This document shows, in pieces, positions 11,254-18,978 of a stretch of 64,000 bases of DNA; within the stretch, counting starts at the first letter, position 1, and each line of letters opens with the position of its first letter. The translations under genes were made by a program, and so were the position numbers. Source of the stretch: Pseudomonas beijingensis (GTDB lineage Bacteria; Pseudomonadota; Gammaproteobacteria; Pseudomonadales; Pseudomonadaceae); NCBI RefSeq assembly GCF_030687295.1, contig NZ_CP117425.1, positions 992,001 to 1,056,000 on the forward strand. The letters are read 5' to 3'. The notes under the pieces were generated by a model. It was not told where the DNA came from and did not search any database. It saw only the letters and a program-made list of their open reading frames with translations.

Positions 11254-11381
11254 AAAAAAAACCCGGGTTCTGGGGGGTGAATCCGGGTTAAGACCATTAG
11301 GAGTAAAACAAAGGCACGCGGTCCGTTGGTACCTTTATCAGCGCGTCACTTGGGGGAGATGTCGCGCCGACAGTTCAAGTA
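11254..11381 (-). ncRNA. rgsA: Candidate RpoS-dependent sRNA RgsA (P16)
   Basis: There is no credible protein gene in the 380 bases between tatD and the TetR gene. On the minus strand, CATACT (11393-11388) is a plausible -10 box, giving a start near 11381. The RNA would end in a seven-base stem (AACCCGG, 11289-11283, with CCGGGTT, 11266-11260) and a run of U (11259-11254), about 125 nt in all. P. aeruginosa RgsA lies in the same place, beside the tatD homologue PA2959. The internal single-stranded CUCCUAAUGG can pair with the acpP ribosome-binding site at 4853-4863. Ends are approximate; identity rests on synteny, size, terminator and target match. Confidence 0.75.
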
Positions 11382-11628
11382 TTGATCAGTATGCCAACCC
11401 GTCCAGTCTGGCCGGGGTGGTTTTTAAACAAATTTGGAATACGCTCGCTTCGGATAAGTTCTCACTGTCGCCAAAGCTCGCCAGCGCGGCGCATTGGCGC
11501 GGGAAAAGGCGAGCCGGGTGTGTACGGTTTTGTGAAGAACAGTGGCCGAGAACGGATGATCCGTGCATTTTTGCGTAAGTTAGGCATAATACCCGGCTTC
11601 GAATTTTGACCCTTCAGACCTTTTTCTT
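11382..11628. other. Intergenic region between rgsA promoter and TetR gene
   Basis: About 250 bases with no credible gene. It holds the upstream promoter area of the minus-strand RNA and, near 11577-11600, AT-rich sequence (TTAGGCATAATACC) that could provide the promoter of the TetR gene. Open frames here are short, lack ribosome-binding sites and have no family signature. Confidence 0.5.
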
Positions 11629-12267
11629 ATGCACAAAGAACCCCGTAAGGTCCGTGAGTTTCGCCGCCGCGAGCAAGAAATTCTCGACACCGCGCTCAAG
11701 TTGTTCCTCGACCAGGGTGAAGACAGTGTCACCGTCGAGATGATTGCGGATGCCGTGGGTATCGGCAAAGGCACGATTTATAAACATTTCAAATCCAAGG
11801 CGGAGATCTACCTGCGCCTGATGCTCGACTACGAGCGCGATTTGAACGAGCTGCTGCATTCGGCCGATGTGGACAAGGACAAGGAGGCCCTGTCCCGGGC
11901 GTACTTCGAGTTCCGCATGCGCGACCCGCAGCGCTACCGCTTGTTCGACCGTTTGGAAGAGAAGGTGGTCAAGGGCAACCAGGTGCCGGAGATGGTCGAG
12001 GAGCTGCACAAGATCCGCGCCTCCAACTTCGAACGCCTGACCCTGCTGATCAAGGGCAGGATCAGTGAAGGCAAGCTCGAGGACGTTCCGCCTTATTTCC
12101 ACTACTGCGCTGCCTGGGCGTTGGTGCACGGCGCGGTGGCGCTGTATCACTCGCCGTTCTGGAGCAACGTGCTGGAAGACCAGGAAGGTTTCTTCCAGTT
12201 CCTGATGGACATTGGCGTGCGTATGGGTAACAAGCGCAAGCGCGATACCGACCACCCGAGCAGTTGA
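11629..12267 (+). CDS. TetR family transcriptional regulator
   Basis: 212 residues. The N-terminal helix-turn-helix (DTALKLFLDQGEDSVTVEM, then GIGKGTIYKHFKSK) is a textbook TetR DNA-binding domain; the rest is an all-helical ligand domain. The location downstream of tatD/rgsA matches P. aeruginosa PA2957, reported as a TetR regulator. It is followed by moaA on the same strand after about 155 bases, so probably not co-transcribed. Ligand and targets are unknown from sequence. Confidence 0.88.
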   Translation: MHKEPRKVREFRRREQEILDTALKLFLDQGEDSVTVEMIADAVGIGKGTIYKHFKSKAEIYLRLMLDYERDLNELLHSADVDKDKEALSRAYFEFRMRDPQRYRLFDRLEEKVVKGNQVPEMVEELHKIRASNFERLTLLIKGRISEGKLEDVPPYFHYCAAWALVHGAVALYHSPFWSNVLEDQEGFFQFLMDIGVRMGNKRKRDTDHPSS

Positions 12268-12424
12268 CTGGCCGCACAGGCAACAAGACATTCAGCTGCC
12301 TTATTGCGCCATGTCCGCTTACATGGCGCAGTGCCCCAGTAATATACTCAGGCTTGGGTCTTGCGAAATCTTGATTTCTAGGTCAATTTTCGTGAGTCCG
12401 TTTTTTCTCATGCCGGAGTGATCC

Positions 12425-13393
12425 ATGATCGTTGACCGTCAAGGCAGGCGTTTCCGTAATCTACGGATCAGCCTGACCTCAGCCTGCAATTATGCCTGTA
12501 CCTACTGCGTGCCTGATGGCAAGCGGTTGGTGGCTGCGCAGGATGAACTGTCGGCCGACGCCATGGCGCGCGGCGTGGCCTATTTGATCGAGGCGGCCGG
12601 TATCGAGCGGCTGCGCATCACGGGCGGCGAGCCGCTGGTCAGCCCCAAGCTCGAGCGTTTCATGACGGCGGTGGGGCAGATGGGCCTGGAAGACATCAGC
12701 CTGACCACCAACGGCCAGTTGCTGGCGAAAAAACTGCCTTTGCTGGTAGACGCCGGTATCCGTCGCATCAATGTTTCCCTCGACACCCTGGACCCCGCTG
12801 CGTTTCGCAGTATCGCCCGTGGCGGTGACCTGGCGACCGTGCTCGACGGCATGGAACAGGCCCGGGCCGCCGGGCTGAAGATCAAGGTCAACATGGTGCC
12901 GTTGCGCGGGCAGAACCTGGACCAGGTGATGCCTTTGCTCGAATACTGCCTGGAACGTGGCTATGAGTTGCGTTTCATCGAGTTGATGCGCATGGGCCAC
13001 CTGGCCAGCGACTCCAATGCCTTCCTGCAGCAGTTCGTCAGCCTCCAGCAATTGCTCAGCCTGATCGGCGATCAATACGAATACCTGCAAGCCAACGCGC
13101 CGGTGGATGCCACGGCGGTGCGCTATGAGATACCGGGGCTGGGGCACTTTGGCGTGATCGCCAACGAAAGCGTGCCTTTTTGCCGTACCTGTTCGCGACT
13201 GCGGTTGTCTTCCACGGGCTGGCTGCACGGCTGCCTGTCGTCGAGTAACCGTCACTTCGTCGGCGACCTCCTGGACAAGCCTCGCCACCAGGCCCTGCCG
13301 GCGCTTCAGCGCTTGCTGGTCAAGGCCTTGGGGGACAAGCAGGAAGTGGCGTTCTCCGGTGGCGCGACCATCATGAAGATCATCGGCGGCTGA
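12425..13393 (+). CDS. moaA: GTP 3',8-cyclase MoaA (paralogue)
   Basis: 322 residues. It is a radical SAM enzyme with the N-terminal cluster CNYACTYC and the second cluster C-R-T-C plus a cysteine 13 residues later (LHGCLS), the arrangement specific to MoaA. It ends in MKIIGG, the C-terminal GG tail required for activity. MoaA converts GTP to 3',8-cyclo-GTP, the first step of molybdopterin synthesis. No other moa gene is adjacent, so it is likely one of two or more moaA copies, as is common in Pseudomonas. A perfect REP inverted repeat follows. Confidence 0.9.
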   Translation: MIVDRQGRRFRNLRISLTSACNYACTYCVPDGKRLVAAQDELSADAMARGVAYLIEAAGIERLRITGGEPLVSPKLERFMTAVGQMGLEDISLTTNGQLLAKKLPLLVDAGIRRINVSLDTLDPAAFRSIARGGDLATVLDGMEQARAAGLKIKVNMVPLRGQNLDQVMPLLEYCLERGYELRFIELMRMGHLASDSNAFLQQFVSLQQLLSLIGDQYEYLQANAPVDATAVRYEIPGLGHFGVIANESVPFCRTCSRLRLSSTGWLHGCLSSSNRHFVGDLLDKPRHQALPALQRLLVKALGDKQEVAFSGGATIMKIIGG

Positions 13394-13396
13394 TCT

Positions 13397-13474
13397 ATTG
13401 CTATCGCGGGCAAGCCTTGCTCCCACAAGTACGACGCTTACCATGTGGGAGCAAGGCTTGCCCGCGATAGCAAT
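13397..13474. repeat. Perfect REP inverted repeat after moaA
   Basis: The arms, ATTGCTATCGCGGGCAAGCC onward and its exact complement, are about 31 bases each with a 16-base loop. This is a complete BIME-type pair of the GCGGGCAAGC variant. It lies four bases after the moaA stop and would form a very stable mRNA 3' hairpin. Confidence 0.9.
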
Positions 13475-13580
13475 TTCCCATTCACTTGGGTTCGTCTGCC
13501 CCCCATCTTGATGAGCTGGCGCAAAAGCTGCATCCCACGACCATTCGCCGGTTTTCCGACACCGGTTTTTGGAGGGTAGG

Positions 13581-14186
13581 ATGCGTAGCCTGGTTTTACT
13601 GCTGGCCGTTTTGGCGCTTGGCGGTTGCATGAATGTCAGCGACATGGGAGAGGGCGTTCGTTATCACATGAGCGACGCCGGCCTGCTGGACCATAGCGAC
13701 AGCCGTCGGGTGAACAACCTGCGTATCCAGCCCGACTCGTTCATCTACATCGCCCAGGGCGCCTTCGCTCCGCCGGGCAGTGCCTATCCGCGTCCCAACG
13801 TCGTGGCCGAAGAAGCCTTCAATGGCTTCATCGAATATTTCCCCATGGTCCGTCGCGCCCGTGTTCCCGAAGGCCTCGACCAAGCCATGGGCGAAGCCCG
13901 TGCCGCCGGTGCCCATTACCTGCTGTACACCCGCTTCGCCAAGGCTGACAACCGCATCGGCAACACTGACGAATGGCAGGATGAAGAAGCCGTGGATCGC
14001 CTGGGTGTTGATACCAGCGTGATTCAAATCATGTTGATCGAGACCAGCACCCAGTATTTGATTGATACTGCACGAATCAAGAGTCGTGGCGGTTTACTGA
14101 CGTTGCACGACAAACAGCCCCAAGACCTCATCGCCCCGCCGTTGCGTGAATATGCCCGTAGCCTGTTGGGGATGAGTGACGAGTAA
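13581..14186 (+). CDS. DUF4823 family lipoprotein
   Basis: 201 residues. A short hydrophobic signal peptide ends in a lipobox (LALGGC, cysteine at about residue 16), so the mature protein is predicted to be lipid-anchored. The rest resembles the DUF4823 family, common in Pseudomonas and of unknown function. The start at 13581 follows GGAGGGTAGG; a GTG at 13569 would place charged residues ahead of the signal peptide. It is followed 15 bases later by the DUF1285 gene, likely as an operon. Confidence 0.8.
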   Translation: MRSLVLLLAVLALGGCMNVSDMGEGVRYHMSDAGLLDHSDSRRVNNLRIQPDSFIYIAQGAFAPPGSAYPRPNVVAEEAFNGFIEYFPMVRRARVPEGLDQAMGEARAAGAHYLLYTRFAKADNRIGNTDEWQDEEAVDRLGVDTSVIQIMLIETSTQYLIDTARIKSRGGLLTLHDKQPQDLIAPPLREYARSLLGMSDE

Positions 14187-14201
14187 TTACAAGGAGTCAC
14201 C

Positions 14202-14762
14202 ATGAGCGGACCGCAAAAAGCCAATGACTTGCTGGGGCAGATCCCCAAGACCAAAGGCCTGCCGCCGGTCCACTTGTGGAACCCTGACTTCTGCGGTGAC
14301 ATCGACATGCGCATCGCCCGGGACGGTACTTGGTATTACCTGGGCACGCCCATCGGGCGAAAGCCGATGGTCAAGCTGTTCTCCACCATCATCCGCCGCG
14401 ACGGCGATGTTTACTTCCTGATTACCCCTGTGGAAAAAGTCGGCATCAAGGTCGACGACGCGCCGTTTGTGGCCGTGACCCTTGAGGTCGAAGGGCAGGG
14501 GGAAGGGCAGTTGTTGCGTTTCACCACCAATGTCGAGGAAATCACTGAGGCCGGCGCCGAGCACCCGTTGCGGGTGGTGATCGATCCCCAGACCCAGGAA
14601 CCGGCGCCCTACGTGCATGTGCGCAGCAATCTCGAAGCGCTGGTCCATCGCAATGTGTTCTACCAACTGGTGGAGCTGGCGGTCAGCCGCGAGATCGACG
14701 GGCAGCGTTGGTTGGGCGTGTGGAGCGGCGGCGAGTTTTTCCCCATCGGCCTGGAGCCCTGA
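14202..14762 (+). CDS. DUF1285 domain protein
   Basis: 186 residues with the DUF1285 pattern: LWNPDFCGDIDMRIARDGTW, then WYYLGTPIGRKPMVKLFSTI and YFLITPVEKVGI. Structures of the family show two small beta-barrel-like halves, but no activity is assigned. It is soluble, without signal peptide, behind a good AAGGAG. A REP pair follows the stop. Confidence 0.85.
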   Translation: MSGPQKANDLLGQIPKTKGLPPVHLWNPDFCGDIDMRIARDGTWYYLGTPIGRKPMVKLFSTIIRRDGDVYFLITPVEKVGIKVDDAPFVAVTLEVEGQGEGQLLRFTTNVEEITEAGAEHPLRVVIDPQTQEPAPYVHVRSNLEALVHRNVFYQLVELAVSREIDGQRWLGVWSGGEFFPIGLEP

Positions 14763-14815
14763 TCCTCTGTAGGAGCGGTGGTTGATCCAACACCTGTGTT
14801 GGCTGGATGATCGCT

Positions 14816-14907
14816 ATCGCGAGCAAGCTCGCTCCCACAGTGAATTTGGGGTGCCTGCAATATCTGTGGGCGCCACCAAACCCTGTGGGAGCGAGCTTGC
14901 TCGCGAT
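14816..14907. repeat. REP inverted pair after the DUF1285 gene
   Basis: ATCGCGAGCAAGCTCGCTCC (14816 onward, ending CCACA at 14839) and its exact complement at 14884-14907 form a 24-base inverted pair around 44 bases. A related half copy (GGCTCGCTCCCCCA) at about 14951 is degenerate. Confidence 0.9.
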
Positions 14908-14997
14908 GACGGCAGCATTATCAACATCTCCTGAGCTGACCCACCGCTATCGGCTCGCTCCCCCAGGTGGGCTGCGTAAAAATTAAAATTGACACCC

Positions 14998-15012
14998 AAT
15001 CGTATGATGATT
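14998..15012. promoter_or_regulatory. Candidate GntR operator, copy 1 (upstream of gntR)
   Basis: AATCGTATGATGATT lies about 40 bases before the GntR-family gene, just after a TTGACA (14989-14994). The same motif, 14 of 15 bases in the other orientation, occurs at 17764-17778 ahead of araF. Two copies around one regulator and one transport operon suggest the operator of that regulator, including autoregulation. Confidence 0.6.
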
Positions 15013-15050
15013 AGCGTGGGCCTCCAATAAGAGTGGCCCGCGGGGTTTTC

Positions 15051-15797
15051 ATGTCCAGCAGTTTTCATGCGTCGACCGTCGATTGGCTGGGGGGCTGGAT
15101 AGCCGCTGGCCAGGTCAAGCCTGGGCAAACCATCAAGGTCGAGGCGGACTTGGGCGAGCAACTGGGCGTCAGTCGCACGGTGATTCGCGAGGCGATCAAG
15201 ACCCTGGTCGCCAAAGGCATGCTGGAAGTCGGGCCGAAAGTCGGCACGCGGGTGTTGCCGGTGCGCCGTTGGAACCTGTTCGATCCCCAAGTGGTGGGCT
15301 GGCTGTCACGCAGCGGCCTGCCGGAAAACTTCGTCGATGACTTGCTGGACCTGCGCCGTACCATCGAGCCCATGGCGGTGCGCTGGGCCTGCGAGCGGGC
15401 CACCGCCGATCAGGTGCAGGCGATCCGACTGGCCTACCATGCGCTGGAGCGGGCGGTGGACAGCGGCGCCGATTACAACCGCGCCGACCAGTTTTTCCAT
15501 GAGTGCATCCTGGCCGCCAGCCATAATCAATTCATCGAACAAATGGTCCCGGCCCTGGGGGCGCTGCTGGCGGTGTCGTTCGAGGTGTCGGCGGCCGACC
15601 CCGATGAACTGCGCCGCACCTTGCCCATCCACAAGGACATCGCCGACGCCATCGCCGCCCGTGACGCGGCGCGTGGCGTCTGGGCCTGCATGACCCTGAT
15701 CGATAACGCTGACCTGGCGATCAAACGCTTTTACCCCAATGTCATGGCCGGTCGAACAGACGCCGCCGGGCAAGCCGGGAACGGGAGGTTTCAATGA
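15051..15797 (+). CDS. GntR (FadR subfamily) transcriptional regulator
   Basis: 248 residues from the ATG at 15051; a GTG at 15033 would add six residues. The N-terminal winged helix (LGEQLGVSRTVIREAIKTLV) is the GntR signature, and the helical C-terminal domain carries the FCD metal/ligand pattern (DLLDLRRTIEPM, FFHECILAASHN). FadR-type GntR regulators of sugar-acid genes usually respond to the acid or its dehydrated product. Its stop overlaps the lactonase start (ATGA), so both are one operon. A plausible regulator of the lactonase, dehydrogenase and AraFGH, sensing galactonate or a relative. Confidence 0.9.
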   Translation: MSSSFHASTVDWLGGWIAAGQVKPGQTIKVEADLGEQLGVSRTVIREAIKTLVAKGMLEVGPKVGTRVLPVRRWNLFDPQVVGWLSRSGLPENFVDDLLDLRRTIEPMAVRWACERATADQVQAIRLAYHALERAVDSGADYNRADQFFHECILAASHNQFIEQMVPALGALLAVSFEVSAADPDELRRTLPIHKDIADAIAARDAARGVWACMTLIDNADLAIKRFYPNVMAGRTDAAGQAGNGRFQ

Positions 15798-16669
15798 AGT
15801 GGACGGCTGTGACGGAACACCGGGCGAGGTTGGGCGAAGGACCCTTCTGGGATGCGCCGACCCAAGCGTTGTATTGGGTCGATATTGCCGGCAAGCAGGC
15901 CCTGCGGCTGATCGGCGCCAATGTGGAGATCTGGCAGATGCCCGAGCATGTCTCCGCCTTCATACCGACCCAGAATGGCGACGCCTTGGTGACCCTGAGT
16001 AGCGGTGTCTACCGCCTCGATCTTGATTCGCCGGGCCTGGAACCGCGCCTGACGCTGCTGCGCATGGCTGACCCCCAGCCCGGCAATCGCGCCAACGAGG
16101 CCCGTTGCGACCCCCTGGGTCAACTCTGGCTTGGCACCATGCAGAACAACATTGGTGCCGAAGGCGAGGACTTGCCGATCGAGCACCGCTCCGGCGGCCT
16201 GTTTCGCATCGGGAGTGATGGCCGGGTCCAGCCCCTGTTGCGCGGGCTGGGCATTCCGAACACCTTGCTCTGGAGCCCTGATGGCACCACGGTGTATTTC
16301 GGCGACAGCCTGGATGGCACGTTGTATCGGCACTTTATTTACCCGGAAGGCAACCTGGCGCCTGCCGAGGTCTGGTTCGGCCCGCATCCGCGTGGCGGTC
16401 CGGATGGCTCGGCGATGGATGCCCGAGGCTATATCTGGAACGCCCGCTGGGACGGCAGTTGCCTGCTGCGGCTGACCCCGAATGGCCAGGTCGATCGGGT
16501 GATCGAACTGCCCGTCAGCCGCCCGACCAGTTGTGTGTTCGGCGGTGAAGACCTCAAGACGTTGTACATCACCAGCGCGGCGAGCCCGGTGGGTCATCCG
16601 CTGGACGGTGCCGTGCTGTCGATGCGTGTTGACGTGCCGGGCGTGGCGTGTACGAGGTTTGCTGGATGA
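15794..16669 (+). CDS. SMP-30/gluconolactonase family sugar lactonase
   Basis: 291 residues of the six-bladed propeller SMP-30 family. The metal-binding glutamate is in LGEGPFWD near the N-terminus, the asparagine is in RANEARCDPLGQLW and the aspartate is in the GGPDGSAMD segment. It opens aldonolactones to free aldonates. Between a GntR regulator and a sugar 1-dehydrogenase, and with galactonate genes 8 kb away, D-galactono-1,4-lactone (possibly also L-arabinonolactone) is the likely substrate. The stop codon abuts the palindromic operator of the next promoter. Confidence 0.87.
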   Translation: MKWTAVTEHRARLGEGPFWDAPTQALYWVDIAGKQALRLIGANVEIWQMPEHVSAFIPTQNGDALVTLSSGVYRLDLDSPGLEPRLTLLRMADPQPGNRANEARCDPLGQLWLGTMQNNIGAEGEDLPIEHRSGGLFRIGSDGRVQPLLRGLGIPNTLLWSPDGTTVYFGDSLDGTLYRHFIYPEGNLAPAEVWFGPHPRGGPDGSAMDARGYIWNARWDGSCLLRLTPNGQVDRVIELPVSRPTSCVFGGEDLKTLYITSAASPVGHPLDGAVLSMRVDVPGVACTRFAG

Positions 16670-16729
16670 ATCCCAAAATATGGGATGTAAATATATATAT
16701 TGAGATTGTTTGGCGGCCGGGTTTATAGT
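16670..16729 (+). promoter_or_regulatory. Palindrome-containing promoter of the SDR gene (copy 1)
   Basis: ATCCCAAAATATGGGAT (16670-16686) is a palindrome directly after the lactonase stop. TTGAGA (16700-16705) and TATAGT (16724-16729), 18 bases apart, follow. The same arrangement recurs at 24082-24141 before dgoK, with matching surrounding bases (ATATATTGAGATT, CCGGGTTTATAGTC, AACAGGTGAAG). This is a shared operator-promoter, most likely for the IclR regulator encoded at 28607. Confidence 0.75.
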
Positions 16730-16781
16730 CGGCTCCATCGGCAATACGCACTCACACTAAAAAAACAAAACAGGTGAAGTG

Positions 16782-16913
16782 ATGCAACGATCTTTCCTCG
16801 TACGCCCCGGTGGCGTACGCCGGCCACTGTTCTTTCAAGCGCCTTCGCGCCGGTCATCCGTGGATGCCCGGTTTTTGTCGTGCCCGCACGCAGGAGCCTT
16901 GAGCCATGGCTGA
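16782..16913 (+). CDS. Possible 43-residue upstream ORF in the SDR leader
   Basis: An ATG at 16782 follows AACAGGTGAAG, the same ribosome-binding site that drives dgoK in the paralogous leader. The frame runs 43 codons and ends in a TGA that overlaps the SDR start by eight bases, compatible with translational coupling. It spans a hairpin (CGTACGCC, five bases, GGCGTACG) at 16799-16819. The peptide is arginine-rich and matches no family I know. It may be a leader peptide or only a remnant. Confidence 0.35.
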   Translation: MQRSFLVRPGGVRRPLFFQAPSRRSSVDARFLSCPHAGALSHG

Positions 16914-17724
16914 GCCCTTGGTCTTGCCACCCGTGCCGGAGCCACCCAAGGGCGAACGCCTGAAGGACAAGGTCGTGCTGTTGACCGGTGCCGCCCAAGG
17001 CATTGGCGAAGCCATCGTCGCGGCGTTCGCTTCGCAACAAGCCCGGCTGGTGATCAGTGATATCCAGGCGCAGAAAGTCGAGGCGGTAGCCGCCCATTGG
17101 CGTGAACGCGGCGATGATGTGCAAGCATTGCAGGCCGATGTGTCGAAGCAGCAGGACTTGCAGGCCATGGCCCGTCGCGCCGTCGAGCTGCACGGTCGCA
17201 TCGATGTGTTGGTCAACTGCGCCGGCATCAATGTCTTCCGTGACCCGCTGGAAATGACCGAAGAGGACTGGCGTCGCTGTTTCGCCATCGACCTGGATGG
17301 CGCCTGGTACGGCTGCAAGGCGGTGCTGCCACAGATGATCGAGCAGGGCGTGGGCAGCATCATCAACATTGCCTCCGTGCATTCGTCCCACATCATTCCC
17401 GGCTGTTTCCCTTACCCGGTGGCCAAGCACGGCCTGCTCGGCCTGACCCGCGCCCTGGGCATCGAATACGCACCCAAAGGGGTACGCGTCAACGCCATCG
17501 CCCCGGGTTACATCGAAACCCAACTGAACGTCGACTACTGGAACGGCTTTGCCGATCCCCATGCCGAACGCCAGCGTGCGCTGGATCTGCACCCGCCACG
17601 GCGTGTCGGGCAACCGATCGAAGTGGCAATGACGGCCGTGTTCCTGGCCAGTGACGAAGCACCGTTTATCAATGCCTCATGCATCACCATTGATGGAGGA
17701 CGTTCGGTCATGTACCACGACTGA
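16906..17724 (+). CDS. SDR family sugar 1-dehydrogenase, probably D-galactose/L-arabinose dehydrogenase
   Basis: 272 residues. Classical short-chain dehydrogenase: TGAAQGIG cofactor loop near residue 29, NCAG, the serine in NIASVHSS and the YPVAK pair; the C-terminus ends in IDGGRSVMYHD. Aldose 1-dehydrogenases of this type oxidise galactose or arabinose to the lactone with NAD(P). The context (lactonase before it, AraFGH importer after it, dgoKAD in a co-regulated operon) supports galactose oxidation. The substrate is inferred, not read from the sequence. Confidence 0.82.
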   Translation: MAEPLVLPPVPEPPKGERLKDKVVLLTGAAQGIGEAIVAAFASQQARLVISDIQAQKVEAVAAHWRERGDDVQALQADVSKQQDLQAMARRAVELHGRIDVLVNCAGINVFRDPLEMTEEDWRRCFAIDLDGAWYGCKAVLPQMIEQGVGSIINIASVHSSHIIPGCFPYPVAKHGLLGLTRALGIEYAPKGVRVNAIAPGYIETQLNVDYWNGFADPHAERQRALDLHPPRRVGQPIEVAMTAVFLASDEAPFINASCITIDGGRSVMYHD

Positions 17725-17763
17725 ATATTCCTGGGTTGCAGTGGGAAACTTCGCCTGTAATCC

Positions 17764-17778
17764 AATCATCATACGATA
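17764..17778. promoter_or_regulatory. Candidate GntR operator, copy 2 (upstream of araF)
   Basis: AATCATCATACGATA matches the reverse complement of the motif at 14998-15012 at 14 of 15 positions. It lies 120 bases ahead of the araF start, in the 174-base gap after the SDR gene, where the araFGH promoter is expected. Confidence 0.6.
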
Positions 17779-17898
17779 TGACTATTTAGGCCTATGCTGT
17801 GTAGCAACTTGATGTAACCGCCCAGCCTGCGCATTTCCACCGTCGGTGGAGCAGACCCTGGACGTTTGGCTTTCAATAAAAAAAACAAGGAGTCAACT

Positions 17899-18903
17899 AT
17901 GAAACATCGTCGTGGGATCCGTTCCCTGTGTCGCGCCGCCCTGGCGGTTACCGCAGTCAGCCTCAGCAGCAGCTTGCTGGCGGCCGATCCCGTAAAAATC
18001 GGTTTCCTGGTCAAACAGGCTGAGGAGCCTTGGTTCCAGACCGAATGGGCGTTCGCCGAGAAGGCGAGCAAGGACAAAGGCTTTGAGTTGATCAAGATCG
18101 CCGTGCCTGATGGCGAGAAGACCCTCTCGGCCATCGACAGCTTGGCCGCCAACGGGGCCAAGGGCTTTGTGATCTGCCCGCCGGACGTATCCCTCGGCCC
18201 GGCCATCATGGCCAAGGCCAAGCTCAACGATCTCAAGGTGATTGCCGTGGACGACCGCTTTGTCGACGCCAGCGGCAAGTTCATGGAAGACGTGCCGTAC
18301 CTGGGCATGGCCGCGTTCGAAGTGGGTCAGAAGCAAGGTCAGGCCATGGCCGCTGAAGCGAAAAAGCGCAACTGGGACTGGAAAAACACCTACGCCGTGA
18401 TCAGCACCTTCAACGAGCTGGACACCGGCAAGAAGCGCACCGACGGTTCGGTCGATGCCCTGAAGAAGGCCGGGATGCCGGAAGACCACATCCTTTATTC
18501 GCCGCTCAAGACCCTCGACGTACCCGGCAGCATGGACTCCGTCAACTCGGCGTTGGTGAAGCTGCCAAGCGGCGCGACCAACCTGATCATCGGCGGCATG
18601 AACGACAACACCGTGCTGGGCGGCGTACGCGCCACCGAAGCGGCCGGGTTCAAGGCGGCCAATGTGATCGGTATCGGTATCAATGGCACCGATGCCATCG
18701 GTGAATTGAAAAAGCCTAACAGCGGCTTCTTCGGTTCGATGCTGCCAAGCCCGCACATCGAAGGCTACAAGACCGCCGAAATGATGTACGAGTGGATCAC
18801 CACCGGCAAGGAGCCGCCGAAGTACACCGCCATGGACGAGGTGACGCTGATCACCCGGGAGAACTTCAAGCAGGAGCTGGAAAAGATCGGCCTGTGGAAC
18901 TGA
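17899..18903 (+). CDS. araF: L-arabinose/galactose ABC transporter, periplasmic binding protein
   Basis: 334 residues with a Sec signal peptide (basic start MKHRRGIRSLCR, hydrophobic core, cleavage after SLLAA). The mature part is a type I sugar-binding protein closely resembling AraF (KIGFLVKQAEEPWF, GINGTDAIGEL). It captures the sugar in the periplasm for AraG/AraH. The start at 17899 follows AAGGAGT; a TTG at 17866 is less likely. In P. fluorescens relatives this importer serves galactose as well as arabinose. Confidence 0.9.
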   Translation: MKHRRGIRSLCRAALAVTAVSLSSSLLAADPVKIGFLVKQAEEPWFQTEWAFAEKASKDKGFELIKIAVPDGEKTLSAIDSLAANGAKGFVICPPDVSLGPAIMAKAKLNDLKVIAVDDRFVDASGKFMEDVPYLGMAAFEVGQKQGQAMAAEAKKRNWDWKNTYAVISTFNELDTGKKRTDGSVDALKKAGMPEDHILYSPLKTLDVPGSMDSVNSALVKLPSGATNLIIGGMNDNTVLGGVRATEAAGFKAANVIGIGINGTDAIGELKKPNSGFFGSMLPSPHIEGYKTAEMMYEWITTGKEPPKYTAMDEVTLITRENFKQELEKIGLWN

Positions 18904-18978
18904 TGGCCGGTTGATTCAAAAGCGGCCCTGGTCACATGAGTGGCGGGGTCGCTTGATCTCTGTAAGTTCGAGGTGGTT

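Noticed and set aside
11251-11292. 13-codon frame MQKKPGFWGVNPG on the plus strand
   Set aside because: It overlaps exactly the minus-strand terminator of the RgsA-like RNA and has no ribosome-binding site.
11237-11609. Two 75-113 residue frames on the plus strand between tatD and the TetR gene
   Set aside because: They cross the sRNA gene, have no ribosome-binding site, no domain and atypical composition.
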